From assembly GCF_000280495.2 (NCBI RefSeq), contig NZ_CP018016.1, positions 3,968,001 to 4,032,000 on the forward strand: a DNA stretch of 64,000 bases, in the 5' to 3' direction. Positions 51,108 through 60,390 of this stretch are shown one piece after another (position 1 is the stretch's first letter; the number at the start of each line of letters is the position of its first letter). This stretch comes from Kosakonia radicincitans DSM 16656. Lineage in GTDB: Bacteria; Pseudomonadota; Gammaproteobacteria; Enterobacterales; Enterobacteriaceae. The translations under genes were made by a program, and so were the position numbers. A model generated the notes under the pieces. That model was not told where the DNA came from. It worked only from the letters and a program-made list of their open reading frames with translations, and ran no database searches.

Positions 51108-52220
51108 ATGACGGATAATCCGAACAAAAAATCGTTCTGGGACAAAATCCATATCGATCCCACGATGATGCTAATTATCCTCGCATTGCTGTTTTACAGC
51201 GCGATCGTGATCTGGAGCGCCAGCGGCCAGGACATTGGCATGACCGAACGTAAAATCGGCCAGATCGCTATGGGGCTGATTATCATGGTGGTGTTGGCGC
51301 AGGTGCCGCCGCGCGTCTATGAAGGCTGGGCGCCCTATCTCTACATTTTCTGCATTATCCTGCTGGTAGCGGTGGATGCTTTCGGCGCGATATCCAAAGG
51401 CGCGCAGCGCTGGCTCGATCTCGGCGTTGTACGTTTCCAGCCTTCCGAGATCGCTAAAATCGCCGTGCCGCTGATGGTGGCGCGCTTTATTAACCGCGAC
51501 GTTTGCCCGCCTTCGCTGAAAAATACCGCTATCGCGCTGGCGCTGATCTTTCTGCCAACGCTGCTGGTGGCAGCACAGCCGGATCTGGGTACCTCGATTC
51601 TGGTGGTGCTATCGGGACTGTTTGTCCTGTTCCTCTCCGGCCTGAGCTGGCGGCTGATCGCTATTGCAGCGGTACTGGTTGCGGCGTTTATTCCGGTGCT
51701 GTGGTTCTTCCTGATGCATGATTATCAACGCCAGCGCGTGATGATGTTGCTCGATCCGGAAACCGATCCGCTCGGCGCAGGCTACCATATTATTCAGTCG
51801 AAAATTGCTATCGGCTCCGGCGGCCTGAGCGGCAAAGGCTGGCTGCACGGTACGCAGTCGCAGCTGGAATTCCTGCCTGAACGCCACACCGACTTTATTT
51901 TCGCCGTGCTGGCGGAAGAGCTGGGGCTGATCGGGATTCTGATTTTGCTGGCGTTGTATGTGCTGCTGATTATGCGCGGGTTATGGATTGCCGCGCGGGC
52001 ACAAACCACCTTTGGCCGCGTCATGGCTGGCGGTTTGATGTTGATTTTGTTCGTTTATGTATTCGTAAATATTGGTATGGTGAGTGGCATACTGCCGGTG
52101 GTCGGCGTACCGTTGCCACTGATCAGTTACGGGGGATCAGCCCTGATCGTGCTCATGGCCGGGTTTGGTATCGTTATGTCGATCCATACTCACAGGAAAA
52201 TGTTGTCTAAGAACGTTTAA
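51108..52220 (+). CDS. mrdB: MrdB (RodA), SEDS-family peptidoglycan polymerase
   Basis: This 370-aa protein with about ten helices is the glycosyltransferase partner of PBP2. The SEDS signatures are [22 protein letters not shown] and the conserved Asp region [41 protein letters not shown] lies near the C-terminus. rlpA follows after ten bases. Confidence 0.97.
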   Translation: MTDNPNKKSFWDKIHIDPTMMLIILALLFYSAIVIWSASGQDIGMTERKIGQIAMGLIIMVVLAQVPPRVYEGWAPYLYIFCIILLVAVDAFGAISKGAQRWLDLGVVRFQPSEIAKIAVPLMVARFINRDVCPPSLKNTAIALALIFLPTLLVAAQPDLGTSILVVLSGLFVLFLSGLSWRLIAIAAVLVAAFIPVLWFFLMHDYQRQRVMMLLDPETDPLGAGYHIIQSKIAIGSGGLSGKGWLHGTQSQLEFLPERHTDFIFAVLAEELGLIGILILLALYVLLIMRGLWIAARAQTTFGRVMAGGLMLILFVYVFVNIGMVSGILPVVGVPLPLISYGGSALIVLMAGFGIVMSIHTHRKMLSKNV

Positions 52221-52230
52221 GAGGTGCGCA

Positions 52231-53403
52231 ATGCGTAAGCAATGGCTGGGGATCTGCATAGCAGCAGGGTTACTGGCGGCATGTTCAAATAATGATGGTC
52301 AGCAGCAGACCACCGTAGCGCCTCAACCTGCGGTGTGTACTGGTCCTGTCGTTGAAATCAGCGGCGCGGAGCCTCATTACGAAGCACCGAACGCCACGGC
52401 AAACCAGGATTATGAGCGTGACGGCAAGAGCTACAAAATCGTTCAGGATCCCTCCCGTTTCAGCCAGGCTGGCTTAGCCGCCATTTATGATGCTGAGCCG
52501 GGCAGCAATCTGACCGCCTCCGGCGAAGTGTTCGATCCTATGCAACTGACGGCAGCCCATCCGACGCTGCCAATCCCAAGCTACGCACGTATCACCAACC
52601 TGGCGAACGGCCGCATGATTGTGGTCCGCATTAACGATCGTGGACCGTTTGGCAACGACCGAGTGATCTCGTTGTCGCGCGCGGCAGCGGATCGCCTGAA
52701 TACATCGAATAATACCAAAGTGCGTATCGACCCGATTATCGTCGCTCAGGATGGCTCACTTTCCGGGCCAGGCACTGTCTGTACTAAAGTCGCGCAGCAA
52801 ACCTACGTGCTGCCTGCACGTCCCGATCTCGGCGGCGGTCTGGGCAGCGCCTCCTCTGCTCCGCAACCTGTACAGCCGCAGGGCAACGTTCAGGCCATCA
52901 GTAACGATTCACTAAAAAGCGACAATGCTACTGGCGCGCCGGTAAGCAGCGGCGGATTCCTCGGTGCACCGACACCGCTCGCCAGCGGCGTGCTGGAAGG
53001 CAGTGAAACAGCGCAACCGGCCGCAACCACGACCACGACGCCGGTCGCGCAAACCGCCACGCCGGTGACGCAAACCGTGATGCCAGCAACCCGCACTTCG
53101 CCGGTTACTGCGCCTGGTTCTGTTCAGGGGCACGTGCAAAGTTCTGTCGCCGCCAGCAGTGCAACAGCCGCCGCCAGCAGCGGTTATATGGTGCAGGTCG
53201 GCGCCGTCAGCGATCAGGCTCGCGCGCAACAGTATCAGCAGCGCCTGGCGCAGCAGTTCTCTGTACCGGGCCGCGTGACGCAGAACGGTGCGGTATGGCG
53301 CGTTCAGCTTGGGCCATTCAGCACCAAAGCAGACGCCAGTGCATTGCAGCAGCGGTTGCAAAATGAAGCACAGTTACAGTCTTTCATCACTGGCGCGCAG
53401 TAA
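52231..53403 (+). CDS. rlpA: RlpA, septal-ring lipoprotein with SPOR domain
   Basis: This outer-membrane lipoprotein is a lytic transglycosylase on denuded glycan in Pseudomonas; in E. coli the activity is unproven. The start at 52231 (MRKQWLGICIAAGLLAAC) has the lipobox LAAC. The 390-aa protein contains a double-psi barrel (about 75-175, GLAAIYDAEPGSNLTASGE). A long Thr/Pro/Ala/Gln linker follows (about 200-310), then a SPOR domain (about 312-388, GYMVQVGAVSDQARAQQY). It is about 28 residues longer than E. coli RlpA, mainly in the linker. Confidence 0.95.
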   Translation: MRKQWLGICIAAGLLAACSNNDGQQQTTVAPQPAVCTGPVVEISGAEPHYEAPNATANQDYERDGKSYKIVQDPSRFSQAGLAAIYDAEPGSNLTASGEVFDPMQLTAAHPTLPIPSYARITNLANGRMIVVRINDRGPFGNDRVISLSRAAADRLNTSNNTKVRIDPIIVAQDGSLSGPGTVCTKVAQQTYVLPARPDLGGGLGSASSAPQPVQPQGNVQAISNDSLKSDNATGAPVSSGGFLGAPTPLASGVLEGSETAQPAATTTTTPVAQTATPVTQTVMPATRTSPVTAPGSVQGHVQSSVAASSATAAASSGYMVQVGAVSDQARAQQYQQRLAQQFSVPGRVTQNGAVWRVQLGPFSTKADASALQQRLQNEAQLQSFITGAQ

Positions 53404-53414
53404 TTGGGTAAGGT

Positions 53415-53471
53415 ATCTGACTTTGTCAGCTTGTGTAAGCAGCATTAACAAAGTCATGCTTAAAGTCAGAT
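53415..53471 (+). promoter_or_regulatory. Alternative stem-loops between rlpA and dacA
   Basis: ATCTGACTTT (53415-53424) is perfectly complementary to AAAGTCAGAT (53462-53471). The overlapping GACTTTGT (53419-53426) is perfectly complementary to ACAAAGTC (53448-53455). The two pairings exclude each other. They precede the terminator hairpin at 53471-53510, starting eight bases after the rlpA stop. Confidence 0.6.
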
Positions 53472-53510
53472 GCCTGCCGATATAGCTTTTGCTATAGTAA
53501 GGCACTTTTT
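53471..53510 (+). terminator. Intrinsic terminator of the rsfS-rlpA operon
   Basis: TATAGC-TTTT-GCTATA is extended by an outer TGCC/GGCA pairing and followed by seven T residues, 31 bases before dacA. A dacA promoter must lie in or near this region. Confidence 0.75.
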
Positions 53511-53541
53511 TTAACTCCATCACGGATGTCGTTGTTCGACC

Positions 53542-54753
53542 ATGAAGACCACTTTTTCCGTTCGTTTTATGCAGCGCCTGGCGCTCACCACCGCGCTGAC
53601 CGCAGCATCTCTTACCGCTGCCCATGCCGATGATCTGAATATCAAAACCATGATCCCAGGCGTTCCGCAGATTGATGCGGAATCTTACATCCTGATCGAT
53701 TACAACTCCGGTAAAGTGCTGGCGGAACAGAACGCCGATGCGCGCCGCGACCCGGCGAGCCTGACCAAAATGATGACCAGCTATGTCATCGGCCAGGCGA
53801 TGAAAGCGGGCAAGTTTAAAGACAGCGATTTGGTGACTATTGGTAACGATGCATGGGCGACCGGCAACCCGGTATTCCGTGGTTCTTCGCTGATGTTCCT
53901 GAAACCAGGCATGCAGGTGCCGGTTTCTCAGCTGATTCGCGGTATCAACCTGCAATCCGGTAACGACGCCTGTGTGGCGATGGCCGATTATGTTGCGGGC
54001 AGCCAGGACGCTTTCGTCGGTCTGATGAACAGCTATGTGAATGCGCTCGGTTTGCAGAACAGCCACTTCCAGACGGTTCACGGTCTGGACGCTGATGGTC
54101 AGTACAGCTCCGCACGCGATATGGCGCTGATTGGCCAGGCATTAATCCGCGACGTACCGAACGAATACGCCATCTATAAAGAAAAAGAGTTTACCTTTAA
54201 CGGCATCCGCCAGACCAACCGTAATGGTCTACTGTGGGATAACAGCCTGAACGTAGACGGTATCAAAACCGGCCATACCGACAAAGCGGGTTATAACCTG
54301 GTGGCTTCGGCAACAGAAGGCCAGATGCGCCTGATCTCTGCCGTCATGGGCGGTCGTACCTTTAAAGGCCGCGAGACCGAAAGCAAAAAACTGCTGACCT
54401 GGGGCTTCCGTTTCTTTGAAACTGTCAGTCCGCTGAAAGCCGGTAAAGAGTTCGCTTCTGAGCCAGCCTGGTTTGGCGACAGCGATCGCGCATCGTTAGG
54501 CGTCGATAAAGACGTTTATCTGACTATTCCACGCGGCCGCATGAAAGATCTGAAAGCCAGCTATGTGCTGAACACCAGCGAACTGCACGCGCCGCTGCAG
54601 AAAAATCAGGTTGTTGGTTCCATTAACTTCCAGTTAGATGGCAAAACCATCGAGCAACGCCCGCTGGTGGTGTTGCAGGAGATCCCGGAAGGCAATTTCT
54701 TCGGCAAAATCATTGATTACATTAAATTGATGTTCCATCACTGGTTTGGTTAA
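53542..54753 (+). CDS. dacA: DacA (PBP5), D-alanyl-D-alanine carboxypeptidase
   Basis: DacA trims the terminal D-Ala from peptidoglycan pentapeptides and helps keep cell shape. The 403-aa precursor has a signal peptide cut after AAHA. The mature motifs are [11 protein letters not shown] (Ser nucleophile, Lys), LQSGNDAC (SxN) and [14 protein letters not shown] (KTG). A C-terminal amphipathic helix ([16 protein letters not shown]) anchors it to the inner membrane. A terminator follows, then ybeD. Confidence 0.97.
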   Translation: MKTTFSVRFMQRLALTTALTAASLTAAHADDLNIKTMIPGVPQIDAESYILIDYNSGKVLAEQNADARRDPASLTKMMTSYVIGQAMKAGKFKDSDLVTIGNDAWATGNPVFRGSSLMFLKPGMQVPVSQLIRGINLQSGNDACVAMADYVAGSQDAFVGLMNSYVNALGLQNSHFQTVHGLDADGQYSSARDMALIGQALIRDVPNEYAIYKEKEFTFNGIRQTNRNGLLWDNSLNVDGIKTGHTDKAGYNLVASATEGQMRLISAVMGGRTFKGRETESKKLLTWGFRFFETVSPLKAGKEFASEPAWFGDSDRASLGVDKDVYLTIPRGRMKDLKASYVLNTSELHAPLQKNQVVGSINFQLDGKTIEQRPLVVLQEIPEGNFFGKIIDYIKLMFHHWFG

Positions 54754-54808
54754 AAATTGAACACTTGAAAGTGTGATTTCCGTCCCCATATACTTAGCAT
54801 CTCAGAAA

Positions 54809-54843
54809 AACTCCTGCTCATCCGGCAGGAGTTATTATTTTTT
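54809..54843 (+). terminator. Intrinsic terminator of dacA
   Basis: A perfect 9-bp stem AACTCCTGC/GCAGGAGTT is followed by ATTATTTTTT, 56 bases after the dacA stop and 15 before ybeD. Confidence 0.88.
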
Positions 54844-54857
54844 ACGCCGGAGCTGAC

Positions 54858-55121
54858 ATGAAAACCAATCTCAAAGAACTGCTTGAATTCCCGACACCCT
54901 TCACTTACAAAGTGATGGGTCTGGCGAAGCCAGAGCTGGTTGATCTGGTGGTTGAAGTGGTACAGCGCCACGCGCCAGGTGATTACTCCCCGCAGGTAAA
55001 ACCGAGCAGCAAAGGCAATTACCACTCGGTATCCATCACTATCACTGCCACCCATATTGAGCAGGTTGAAACGTTGTACGAAGAACTCGGCAACATCGAA
55101 ATTGTGCGTATGGTTCTGTAA
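54858..55121 (+). CDS. ybeD: YbeD, DUF493 ACT-like regulatory-fold protein
   Basis: This 87-aa protein matches E. coli YbeD, whose fold resembles allosteric ACT domains; its role is unknown. The sequence runs [20 protein letters not shown] and ends [18 protein letters not shown]. It lies between dacA and lipB in enterobacteria, which suggests but does not prove a link to lipoylation or wall metabolism. Confidence 0.94.
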   Translation: MKTNLKELLEFPTPFTYKVMGLAKPELVDLVVEVVQRHAPGDYSPQVKPSSKGNYHSVSITITATHIEQVETLYEELGNIEIVRMVL

Positions 55122-55127
55122 TCGTTT

Positions 55128-55157
55128 GACGTTACCCGGAAACATTCGGGTAACGTC
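55128..55157 (+). other. Perfect 11-bp hairpin between ybeD and lipB
   Basis: GACGTTACCCG and CGGGTAACGTC are exact inverted repeats around GAAACATT, starting six bases after the ybeD stop. The bases that follow (TTCGCTGTG) are not T-rich, so it is not a standard terminator. Confidence 0.6.
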
Positions 55158-55206
55158 TTCGCTGTGATATACTCCCCCCACTCTTTTCTCCGCCGGAGAT
55201 GCCGTT

Positions 55207-55848
55207 TTGTCTCAGGACACCATTCTTATCCGCAATCTGGGCCTGCAATATTACGAGCCAGTGTCCCAACAAATGCATGACTTCACCGATACCCGCGACG
55301 ATACAACGCCCGATGAAATCTGGCTGGTAGAGCACTACCCGGTGTTTACTCAGGGCCAGGCCGGTAAAGCTGAACATGTTCTGGCGCCCGGCGATATTCC
55401 GGTGATCCAGAGCGATCGCGGCGGCCAGGTGACCTATCACGGGCCAGGCCAGCAAGTGATGTACGTGCTTATCAACCTGAAACGCCGCAAAATTGGCGTA
55501 CGTGAGCTTGTTACGTTGCTGGAAAATACGGTGATCAACACGCTGGCGACGCAGGGTATCAATGCGCAAGCGCGTGCTGATGCGCCGGGCGTTTATGTAC
55601 AAGGGAAGAAGATCTGTTCGCTGGGTTTGCGTATCCGTAAAGGCTGTTCATTTCATGGGTTGGCATTAAATATCGACATGGATCTGGCGCCGTTTATGCG
55701 CATCAATCCGTGTGGCTATGCCGGGATGGAAATGACGCAGGTCAGCCAACTGACGGAAAATATTGAGGTGGATAAAATAAGGCCAATTCTTGTTCAGCAA
55801 TTTTTAGCGTTACTAAACAATCCACCCCATCAATATATAGGTGCTTAA
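55207..55848 (+). CDS. lipB: LipB, octanoyl-ACP:protein N-octanoyltransferase
   Basis: LipB transfers octanoate from ACP to the lipoyl domains of 2-oxoacid dehydrogenases and GcvH, forming an acyl-enzyme on a Cys. The start is TTG at 55207 ([14 protein letters not shown]), as in E. coli, behind CCGGAG. The 213-aa protein has [18 protein letters not shown], the catalytic Lys in [12 protein letters not shown] and the Cys in [12 protein letters not shown]. LipA then inserts the sulfurs. Confidence 0.96.
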   Translation: MSQDTILIRNLGLQYYEPVSQQMHDFTDTRDDTTPDEIWLVEHYPVFTQGQAGKAEHVLAPGDIPVIQSDRGGQVTYHGPGQQVMYVLINLKRRKIGVRELVTLLENTVINTLATQGINAQARADAPGVYVQGKKICSLGLRIRKGCSFHGLALNIDMDLAPFMRINPCGYAGMEMTQVSQLTENIEVDKIRPILVQQFLALLNNPPHQYIGA

Positions 55849-55863
55849 TATATCATGTATTTT

Positions 55864-55891
55864 GGCCCGCATTTCGTGCGGGTCGTTATTT
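55864..55891 (+). terminator. Probable terminator of lipB
   Basis: An 8-bp stem GGCCCGCA/TGCGGGTC (one G-T pair) with loop TTTCG is followed by GTTATTTAATT, 15 bases after the lipB stop. Confidence 0.72.
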
Positions 55892-56116
55892 AATTGGCAT
55901 GTTAGCGCTTTACAACAGATGCCTTATTCTCTATTTTCAACCTACCTGCCTTGTCTGGCTAATATGCATTACGGTGCTATTCCGGGCTTCGTATGCGTGC
56001 TTCAGGCCAGCCATTTTGAGCGCAATGTTCGCATCACGGTGAAAAATCTACGTAATGATGATGCAGGACAGGATGTTAACTCAAATTAATAATCAACTAA
56101 AAAAACAAATTCAACT
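55892..56116. other. lipB-ybeF intergenic region
   Basis: This region holds no gene that I can support. An 82-codon frame crosses it, but it starts inside lipB and has no ribosome site. The last 60 bases are very AT-rich and should contain the ybeF promoter. Confidence 0.45.
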
Positions 56117-56137
56117 ATCATTCATATTGCGAATGAT
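56117..56137 (+). promoter_or_regulatory. Dyad with LysR-site spacing before ybeF
   Basis: ATCATTC and GAATGAT are exact inverted repeats seven bases apart, giving the T-N11-A pattern of LysR-type regulator sites. The dyad ends 14 bases before the ybeF GTG and touches its ribosome site. Confidence 0.5.
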
Positions 56138-56151
56138 TATGGAGCACAAGC

Positions 56152-57105
56152 GTGGATAATAATAACCAACCGGAAAAGCGAATAACCGTGCGCCCTGAAG
56201 ATGATAAGCCGCAAATCTTCCGGACGCTGCGCAATATTGATCTCAACTTACTGACGATTTTTGAGGCAGTATATGTTCATAAAGGGATCGTTAACGCGGC
56301 AAAAGTGCTTAACCTCACGCCTTCAGCTATTAGCCAGTCGATTCAGAAACTGCGCTTAATATTTCCAGATCCGCTTTTTATTCGTAAAGGCCAGGGCGTT
56401 ACGCCGACCGCCTATGCATCGCATTTACATGAATATATCAGCCAGGGGCTGGAGTCGATCCTCGGCGCGTTGGATCTTACCGGTAGCTACGACAAACAAC
56501 GTACCATTACGATTGGCACGCCGCCGTCCATCGGCGCATTAGTTATTCCGATTATCTTTCAGGCTATTAAAGAAAACGCGCCGCATCTGATGATGCGTAA
56601 TATTCCGGTAAACGACGCAGAAAGCCAGCTTAGCCAGTTCCAGACGGATTTGATTATTGATACGCATATTGCTAGCTCGCGCACGCTCAATCATCACGTG
56701 TTGTATAGCGACCGGATGATGCTGGTGTGTCGTAAAGGGCATCCTTGTCTGAATGGGCCGATCAACGAAGAGGTTTTGCAAAAGTATGAGCACACGCTGC
56801 TGATGCTGGAAGGGCAAAATCTGAGCGGGCTACGCCAGCGTATACAGGATCTCTTTCCGGAACGTCAGGTGAGTTTCAGCAGTTACAATATGTTTACTAT
56901 TGCAGCACTGATCGGCAACAGCGATATGCTCGGCCTGATGCCAACACGTTTGTTCAAACTCTTCAGTGGTTGCTGGCCGCTGGTCGAAATCGATTTTCCG
57001 CCGCTTAGCAGCGAACGGCTCGATATATCCCTGTATTACAATAAATTGAGTTTGCGCGATCCAGTGCTGGAGAATGTCATCAATGTTATCCGACGGGCTT
57101 TTTAA
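56152..57105 (+). CDS. ybeF: YbeF, LysR-family transcriptional regulator
   Basis: This 317-aa regulator matches E. coli YbeF. The start is GTG at 56152, after GGAGCACAAGC. The DNA-binding helix-turn-helix is at about 30-85 (LNLLTIFEAVYVHKGIVNAA, LNLTPSAISQSIQKL). The effector-binding domain follows (about 110-310). Its targets and ligand are unknown to me. It stands alone between lipB and lipA, on the same strand as both. Confidence 0.92.
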   Translation: MDNNNQPEKRITVRPEDDKPQIFRTLRNIDLNLLTIFEAVYVHKGIVNAAKVLNLTPSAISQSIQKLRLIFPDPLFIRKGQGVTPTAYASHLHEYISQGLESILGALDLTGSYDKQRTITIGTPPSIGALVIPIIFQAIKENAPHLMMRNIPVNDAESQLSQFQTDLIIDTHIASSRTLNHHVLYSDRMMLVCRKGHPCLNGPINEEVLQKYEHTLLMLEGQNLSGLRQRIQDLFPERQVSFSSYNMFTIAALIGNSDMLGLMPTRLFKLFSGCWPLVEIDFPPLSSERLDISLYYNKLSLRDPVLENVINVIRRAF

Positions 57106-57315
57106 CGCCCGTTCACCCCTGGTGAAAGTGCTAACGCTTGCTGGGCGTTTGGCACAAAACAACAACTATTTTACAAATTGCCCCGCTGTCAGGCTGCTTT
57201 CTACTCGCCGATAATGGTATACTGCGTGCACGTTAATTCAAAAATAGTTGATAAATACAACATTTCCTTGAATTGAAATACTTACTTCGTTATCCGCAAC
57301 TGGAACACGCACGCT

Positions 57316-58281
57316 ATGAGTAAACCCATTGTGATGGAACGCGGTGTTAAGTACCGCGATGCCGATAAAATGGCTCTTATCCCGGTTAAAAACGTGGCAA
57401 CCGAGCGCGAAGCTCTGTTGAGAAAACCGGAATGGATGAAAATCAAACTCCCGGCAGACTCTTCCCGTATCCAGGGGATCAAAGCAGCTATGCGTAAAAA
57501 TGGGCTGCACTCTGTGTGTGAAGAGGCATCGTGCCCGAACCTTGCTGAGTGTTTCAACCACGGAACGGCCACCTTTATGATCCTCGGCGCCATCTGTACA
57601 CGCCGTTGCCCGTTCTGCGATGTGGCGCACGGCCGTCCGGTGGCGCCTGACGCTAACGAACCACAAAAACTGGCGCAGACAATTGCCGATATGGCGCTGC
57701 GTTATGTGGTTATCACCTCTGTTGACCGTGACGATCTGCGTGACGGCGGTGCACAGCATTTCGCGGATTGCATCACCGCAATCCGTGAAAAAAGTCCGTC
57801 CATCAAAATTGAGACGCTGGTTCCGGACTTCCGCGGTCGTATGGATCGCGCACTGGATATCCTCACCGCAACGCCGCCGGACGTGTTTAACCACAACCTG
57901 GAGAACGTGCCACGTATCTATCGCCAGGTACGTCCAGGTGCGGATTACAACTGGTCACTGAAACTGCTGGAGCGCTTTAAAGAAGCGCATCCGGAGATCC
58001 CAACCAAATCAGGTTTGATGGTAGGGCTTGGCGAAACGAACGCTGAAATTATCGACGTGATGCGCGATCTGCGCCGCCACGGAGTGACGATGCTGACGCT
58101 GGGGCAGTATTTACAGCCTAGCCGCCATCACCTGCCGGTCCAGCGCTATGTCAGCCCGGACGAGTTTGACGAAATGAAAGAAGAAGCGCTGGCAATGGGA
58201 TTTACCCATGCGGCGTGCGGCCCGTTCGTTCGCTCTTCCTATCACGCGGACCTGCAGGCAAAAGGCGTTGAGGTGAAGTAA
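57316..58281 (+). CDS. lipA: LipA, lipoyl synthase
   Basis: This radical-SAM enzyme inserts two sulfur atoms into protein-bound octanoyl groups. The 321-aa protein is almost identical to E. coli LipA. The auxiliary cluster Cys are in [14 protein letters not shown] (68, 73, 79). The radical-[11 protein letters not shown] is near 94-101, and a C-terminal Ser in VRSSYHAD contacts the auxiliary cluster. A candidate -10 (TATACT) lies about 100 bases upstream. Confidence 0.98.
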   Translation: MSKPIVMERGVKYRDADKMALIPVKNVATEREALLRKPEWMKIKLPADSSRIQGIKAAMRKNGLHSVCEEASCPNLAECFNHGTATFMILGAICTRRCPFCDVAHGRPVAPDANEPQKLAQTIADMALRYVVITSVDRDDLRDGGAQHFADCITAIREKSPSIKIETLVPDFRGRMDRALDILTATPPDVFNHNLENVPRIYRQVRPGADYNWSLKLLERFKEAHPEIPTKSGLMVGLGETNAEIIDVMRDLRRHGVTMLTLGQYLQPSRHHLPVQRYVSPDEFDEMKEEALAMGFTHAACGPFVRSSYHADLQAKGVEVK

Positions 58282-58306
58282 CACCTGCTTACACTCCAGA
58301 CAAAAA

Positions 58307-58332
58307 AACCGGCCTCTACGCCGGTTTTTTTT
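58307..58332 (+). terminator. Intrinsic terminator of lipA
   Basis: AACCGGC/GCCGGTT with a six-base loop CTCTAC is followed by six more T residues. The A run before the stem gives a usable U tail on the minus strand for tatE as well. Confidence 0.9.
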
Positions 58333-58348
58333 CGCCTGTCGGGGCGGC

Positions 58349-58546
58349 TCACTCTTTGTGAGTGAGTTTTTCTGCTGTCACTTCGTCAGCGTCTTTCTTC
58401 GCAGCATCGTCATCATTCATGGCTTTTTTGAAGCCTTTGATGGCCGCGCCCAGATCGCCGCCCAGCGTACGCAACTTCTTAGTTCCAAACAGCAGAACAA
58501 CCAACGCGGCCACGACCAGCAGCTTGGTAATACTAATTTCACCCAT
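58349..58546 (-). CDS. tatE: TatE, TatA-like subunit of the Tat export system
   Basis: This 65-aa protein has one N-terminal membrane helix (about 5-21), the [14 protein letters not shown] hinge and an amphipathic helix, then a charged tail. It is identical to E. coli TatE over the first 47 residues and two residues shorter in the tail. It can partly replace TatA in twin-arginine export. Confidence 0.96.
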   Translation of the reverse strand: MGEISITKLLVVAALVVLLFGTKKLRTLGGDLGAAIKGFKKAMNDDDAAKKDADEVTAEKLTHKE

Positions 58547-58673
58547 AGATACCTTCTTTCGTAAAACAGGCTGTATAAAACGTCATTATAACCTGACTTC
58601 ATTAACGGTCATTCGACGCGCGCACACAATAGCAATCTGTAACGAGATGAATCAAGCATTGTTTAAAAAAACA

Positions 58674-59462
58674 TCACAGGAGTTGCGGCGGCGCAAAGCG
58701 TCGGTTCTGTAAAACAGGAAGTTTCTCTCGCGTTTGCGCCACGCGGTCTGCAGTGACATCCGCATAAATTAGTTGTGGTGCTTCAGCTGCCGCAGCAATA
58801 GTTACGCCTTGCGGATCGATAACTCGACTCTGACCAATATTCTTGTTGCCACACTCCCCGGCGGCCACCATGTAACAGGTGGTATCCAGCGCCCGCGCAG
58901 ACAGTAATGTCGCCCAGTGCTGCTCTTTTAGCGGCCCTCGCACCCATGCGGCAGGCAGAACCAGCAGTTGTGCGCCAGCAAGCGCCAGTGCCAGCGCCAG
59001 TTCCGGAAACCGCAAATCATAACAGGTCATCAACCCGACCTTCATTCCGTCAATCTCAATCAGCGGTGGCAGAATGTTGCCTGCATCCACCCGCGCAGAC
59101 TCCTGCATACTAAATGCATCATAGAGATGGAGCTTTGCATACTGTGCAATGATTTCCCCCTGGTATAACGCCACCAGCGTATTGACTGCCCGTCCTTTCG
59201 AGGAAGGCACATGCACCGTCAGTATGGTGGTCATACTGTTCCGGCGACTCTCTTCAAGTAGCAAATGCAGGAAGCCACCATCCAGCCTCTGCGCCGATTT
59301 TACCGAAAGATGGGGGTCTGCATCATCCCGGGCCAGTAACGCCTCTGGCAGCACCAGCAGCGATGCCTGTTGCTGTGCCGCTTTCGCCATCAATTCGACA
59401 CAAGTTAATGCATTAGTTTTCCAGTCCGGTGTAACGGCAAACTGCCCAGCTGCAACAATCAT
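58674..59462 (-). CDS. ybeM: YbeM, deaminated-glutathione amidase (Nit1 type)
   Basis: This nitrilase-family amidase repairs deaminated glutathione produced by transaminase side reactions. The 262-aa protein has the complete catalytic triad: Glu 40 in LPEALL, Lys 110 in YAKLHLYD and Cys 147 in [11 protein letters not shown]. The gene is intact, whereas I recall the K-12 copy as damaged. It lies between tatE (same strand) and crcB (divergent). Confidence 0.9.
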   Translation of the reverse strand: MIVAAGQFAVTPDWKTNALTCVELMAKAAQQQASLLVLPEALLARDDADPHLSVKSAQRLDGGFLHLLLEESRRNSMTTILTVHVPSSKGRAVNTLVALYQGEIIAQYAKLHLYDAFSMQESARVDAGNILPPLIEIDGMKVGLMTCYDLRFPELALALALAGAQLLVLPAAWVRGPLKEQHWATLLSARALDTTCYMVAAGECGNKNIGQSRVIDPQGVTIAAAAEAPQLIYADVTADRVAQTREKLPVLQNRRFAPPQLL

Positions 59463-59550
59463 CGTTTTCCCTCCGCTGTGCCGTCATAGCCAGAAAGTGG
59501 CTGCGGCGCTAAACTCAACACTCTAGCAAATCAAATAGCAGGATTTCACG

Positions 59551-59934
59551 GTGTTACAACTTCTTTTAGCGGTATTTATCGGTGGCGGTACAGGTAGCGT
59601 TGCGCGCTGGATGCTCAGCATGAAGCTAAACCCGGCGCATCAAATCATTCCCCTTGGCACATTAACCGCCAACCTGATGGGCGCTTTTATTATTGGCATG
59701 GGGCTGGCGTGGTTCAATCGAATGACACATATCGATCCGGTGTGGAAAGTGCTGCTTACCACCGGCTTCTGTGGCGGGCTGACGACATTTTCCACCTTTT
59801 CGGCTGAAGTGGTGTTTTTGTTGCAGGAAGGTCGTGTCAGCTGGGCGTTGTTGAACGTAGCAGTTAACCTGCTGGGATCGTTTGCGATGACTGCGCTGGC
59901 TTTCTGGCTCTTTTCGGCCGTTAATGCAAACTGA
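59551..59934 (+). CDS. crcB: CrcB (Fluc), fluoride ion channel
   Basis: This 127-aa, four-helix protein works as an antiparallel dimer to release F-. The start is GTG at 59551 ([20 protein letters not shown]). The conserved [15 protein letters not shown] holds the fluoride-track Phe residues and the Na+-site glycines, and [12 protein letters not shown] carries the pore Asn. I see no fluoride riboswitch upstream. Confidence 0.96.
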   Translation: MLQLLLAVFIGGGTGSVARWMLSMKLNPAHQIIPLGTLTANLMGAFIIGMGLAWFNRMTHIDPVWKVLLTTGFCGGLTTFSTFSAEVVFLLQEGRVSWALLNVAVNLLGSFAMTALAFWLFSAVNAN

Positions 59935-59940
59935 AGGCAA

Positions 59941-59968
59941 AAAAAACCCGCCTTATCAGCGGGTTTTG
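59941..59968. terminator. Terminator between crcB and cspE, strongest for cspE
   Basis: AACCCGC/GCGGGTT with a seven-base loop. On the minus strand it is followed by a run of eight T, 24 bases after the cspE stop. On the plus strand the tail is TTGG and weaker. Confidence 0.88.
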
Positions 59969-59991
59969 GAATTCTTGCTTACGTAGCTGAA

Positions 59992-60201
59992 TTAAACAGG
60001 CATTACGTTTGCAGCAGAAGGGCCTTTGGCACCGTTAGTGATTTCAAACTCAACGCGCTGACCTTCAGCCAGAGTTTTGAAACCATTGCTCTGGATTGCA
60101 GAGAAGTGTACGAACACGTCTTTGCTGCCATCTTCCGGAGTAATGAAACCGAATCCTTTGGATTCATTAAACCACTTAACGTTACCTTTAATCTTAGACA
60201 T
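59992..60201 (-). CDS. cspE: CspE, constitutive cold-shock-family RNA chaperone
   Basis: This 69-aa protein binds single-stranded RNA/DNA. The start at 60201 ([14 protein letters not shown]) is preceded by AAGGTAAT; a longer frame upstream is rejected. It carries RNP1 (KGFGFI) and RNP2 (VFVHFSAI). In E. coli CspE melts secondary structure and acts as a transcription antiterminator. A terminator-like hairpin lies just upstream in its own leader. Confidence 0.98.
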   Translation of the reverse strand: MSKIKGNVKWFNESKGFGFITPEDGSKDVFVHFSAIQSNGFKTLAEGQRVEFEITNGAKGPSAANVMPV

Positions 60202-60218
60202 CAAAATTACCTTTACAT

Positions 60219-60244
60219 GAAAAAACGACACAAATGCTGTGTCG
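60219..60244 (-). terminator. Terminator-like hairpin 18 bases before cspE
   Basis: On the minus strand, CGACACA (plus-strand 60238-60244) and TGTGTCG (60226-60232) form a perfect 7-bp stem followed by TTTTTT. It could end pagP transcription or lie in the cspE leader, where CspE itself might melt it. Confidence 0.7.
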
Positions 60245-60390
60245 GGTATCAGTACATCAATTGTGGCGACCTTTGTCCAGTCGTTATTCGCTAAAAAGTG
60301 ATAAATGTCGCTAAGTTTTGTTCTTTGACGCTTTATTCCGCATTTTTTGTACTGCTTAAGAACTGTGCAGAGCATCATCCGCTGGCCAAA

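Noticed and set aside
55841..56089. An 82-codon frame after lipB
   Set aside because: It starts within lipB, crosses the lipB terminator, has no ribosome site and reads as low-quality hydrophobic sequence.
59463..59550. A fluoride riboswitch before crcB
   Set aside because: The short gap lacks the conserved fluoride-aptamer pattern; enterobacterial crcB genes generally have none.
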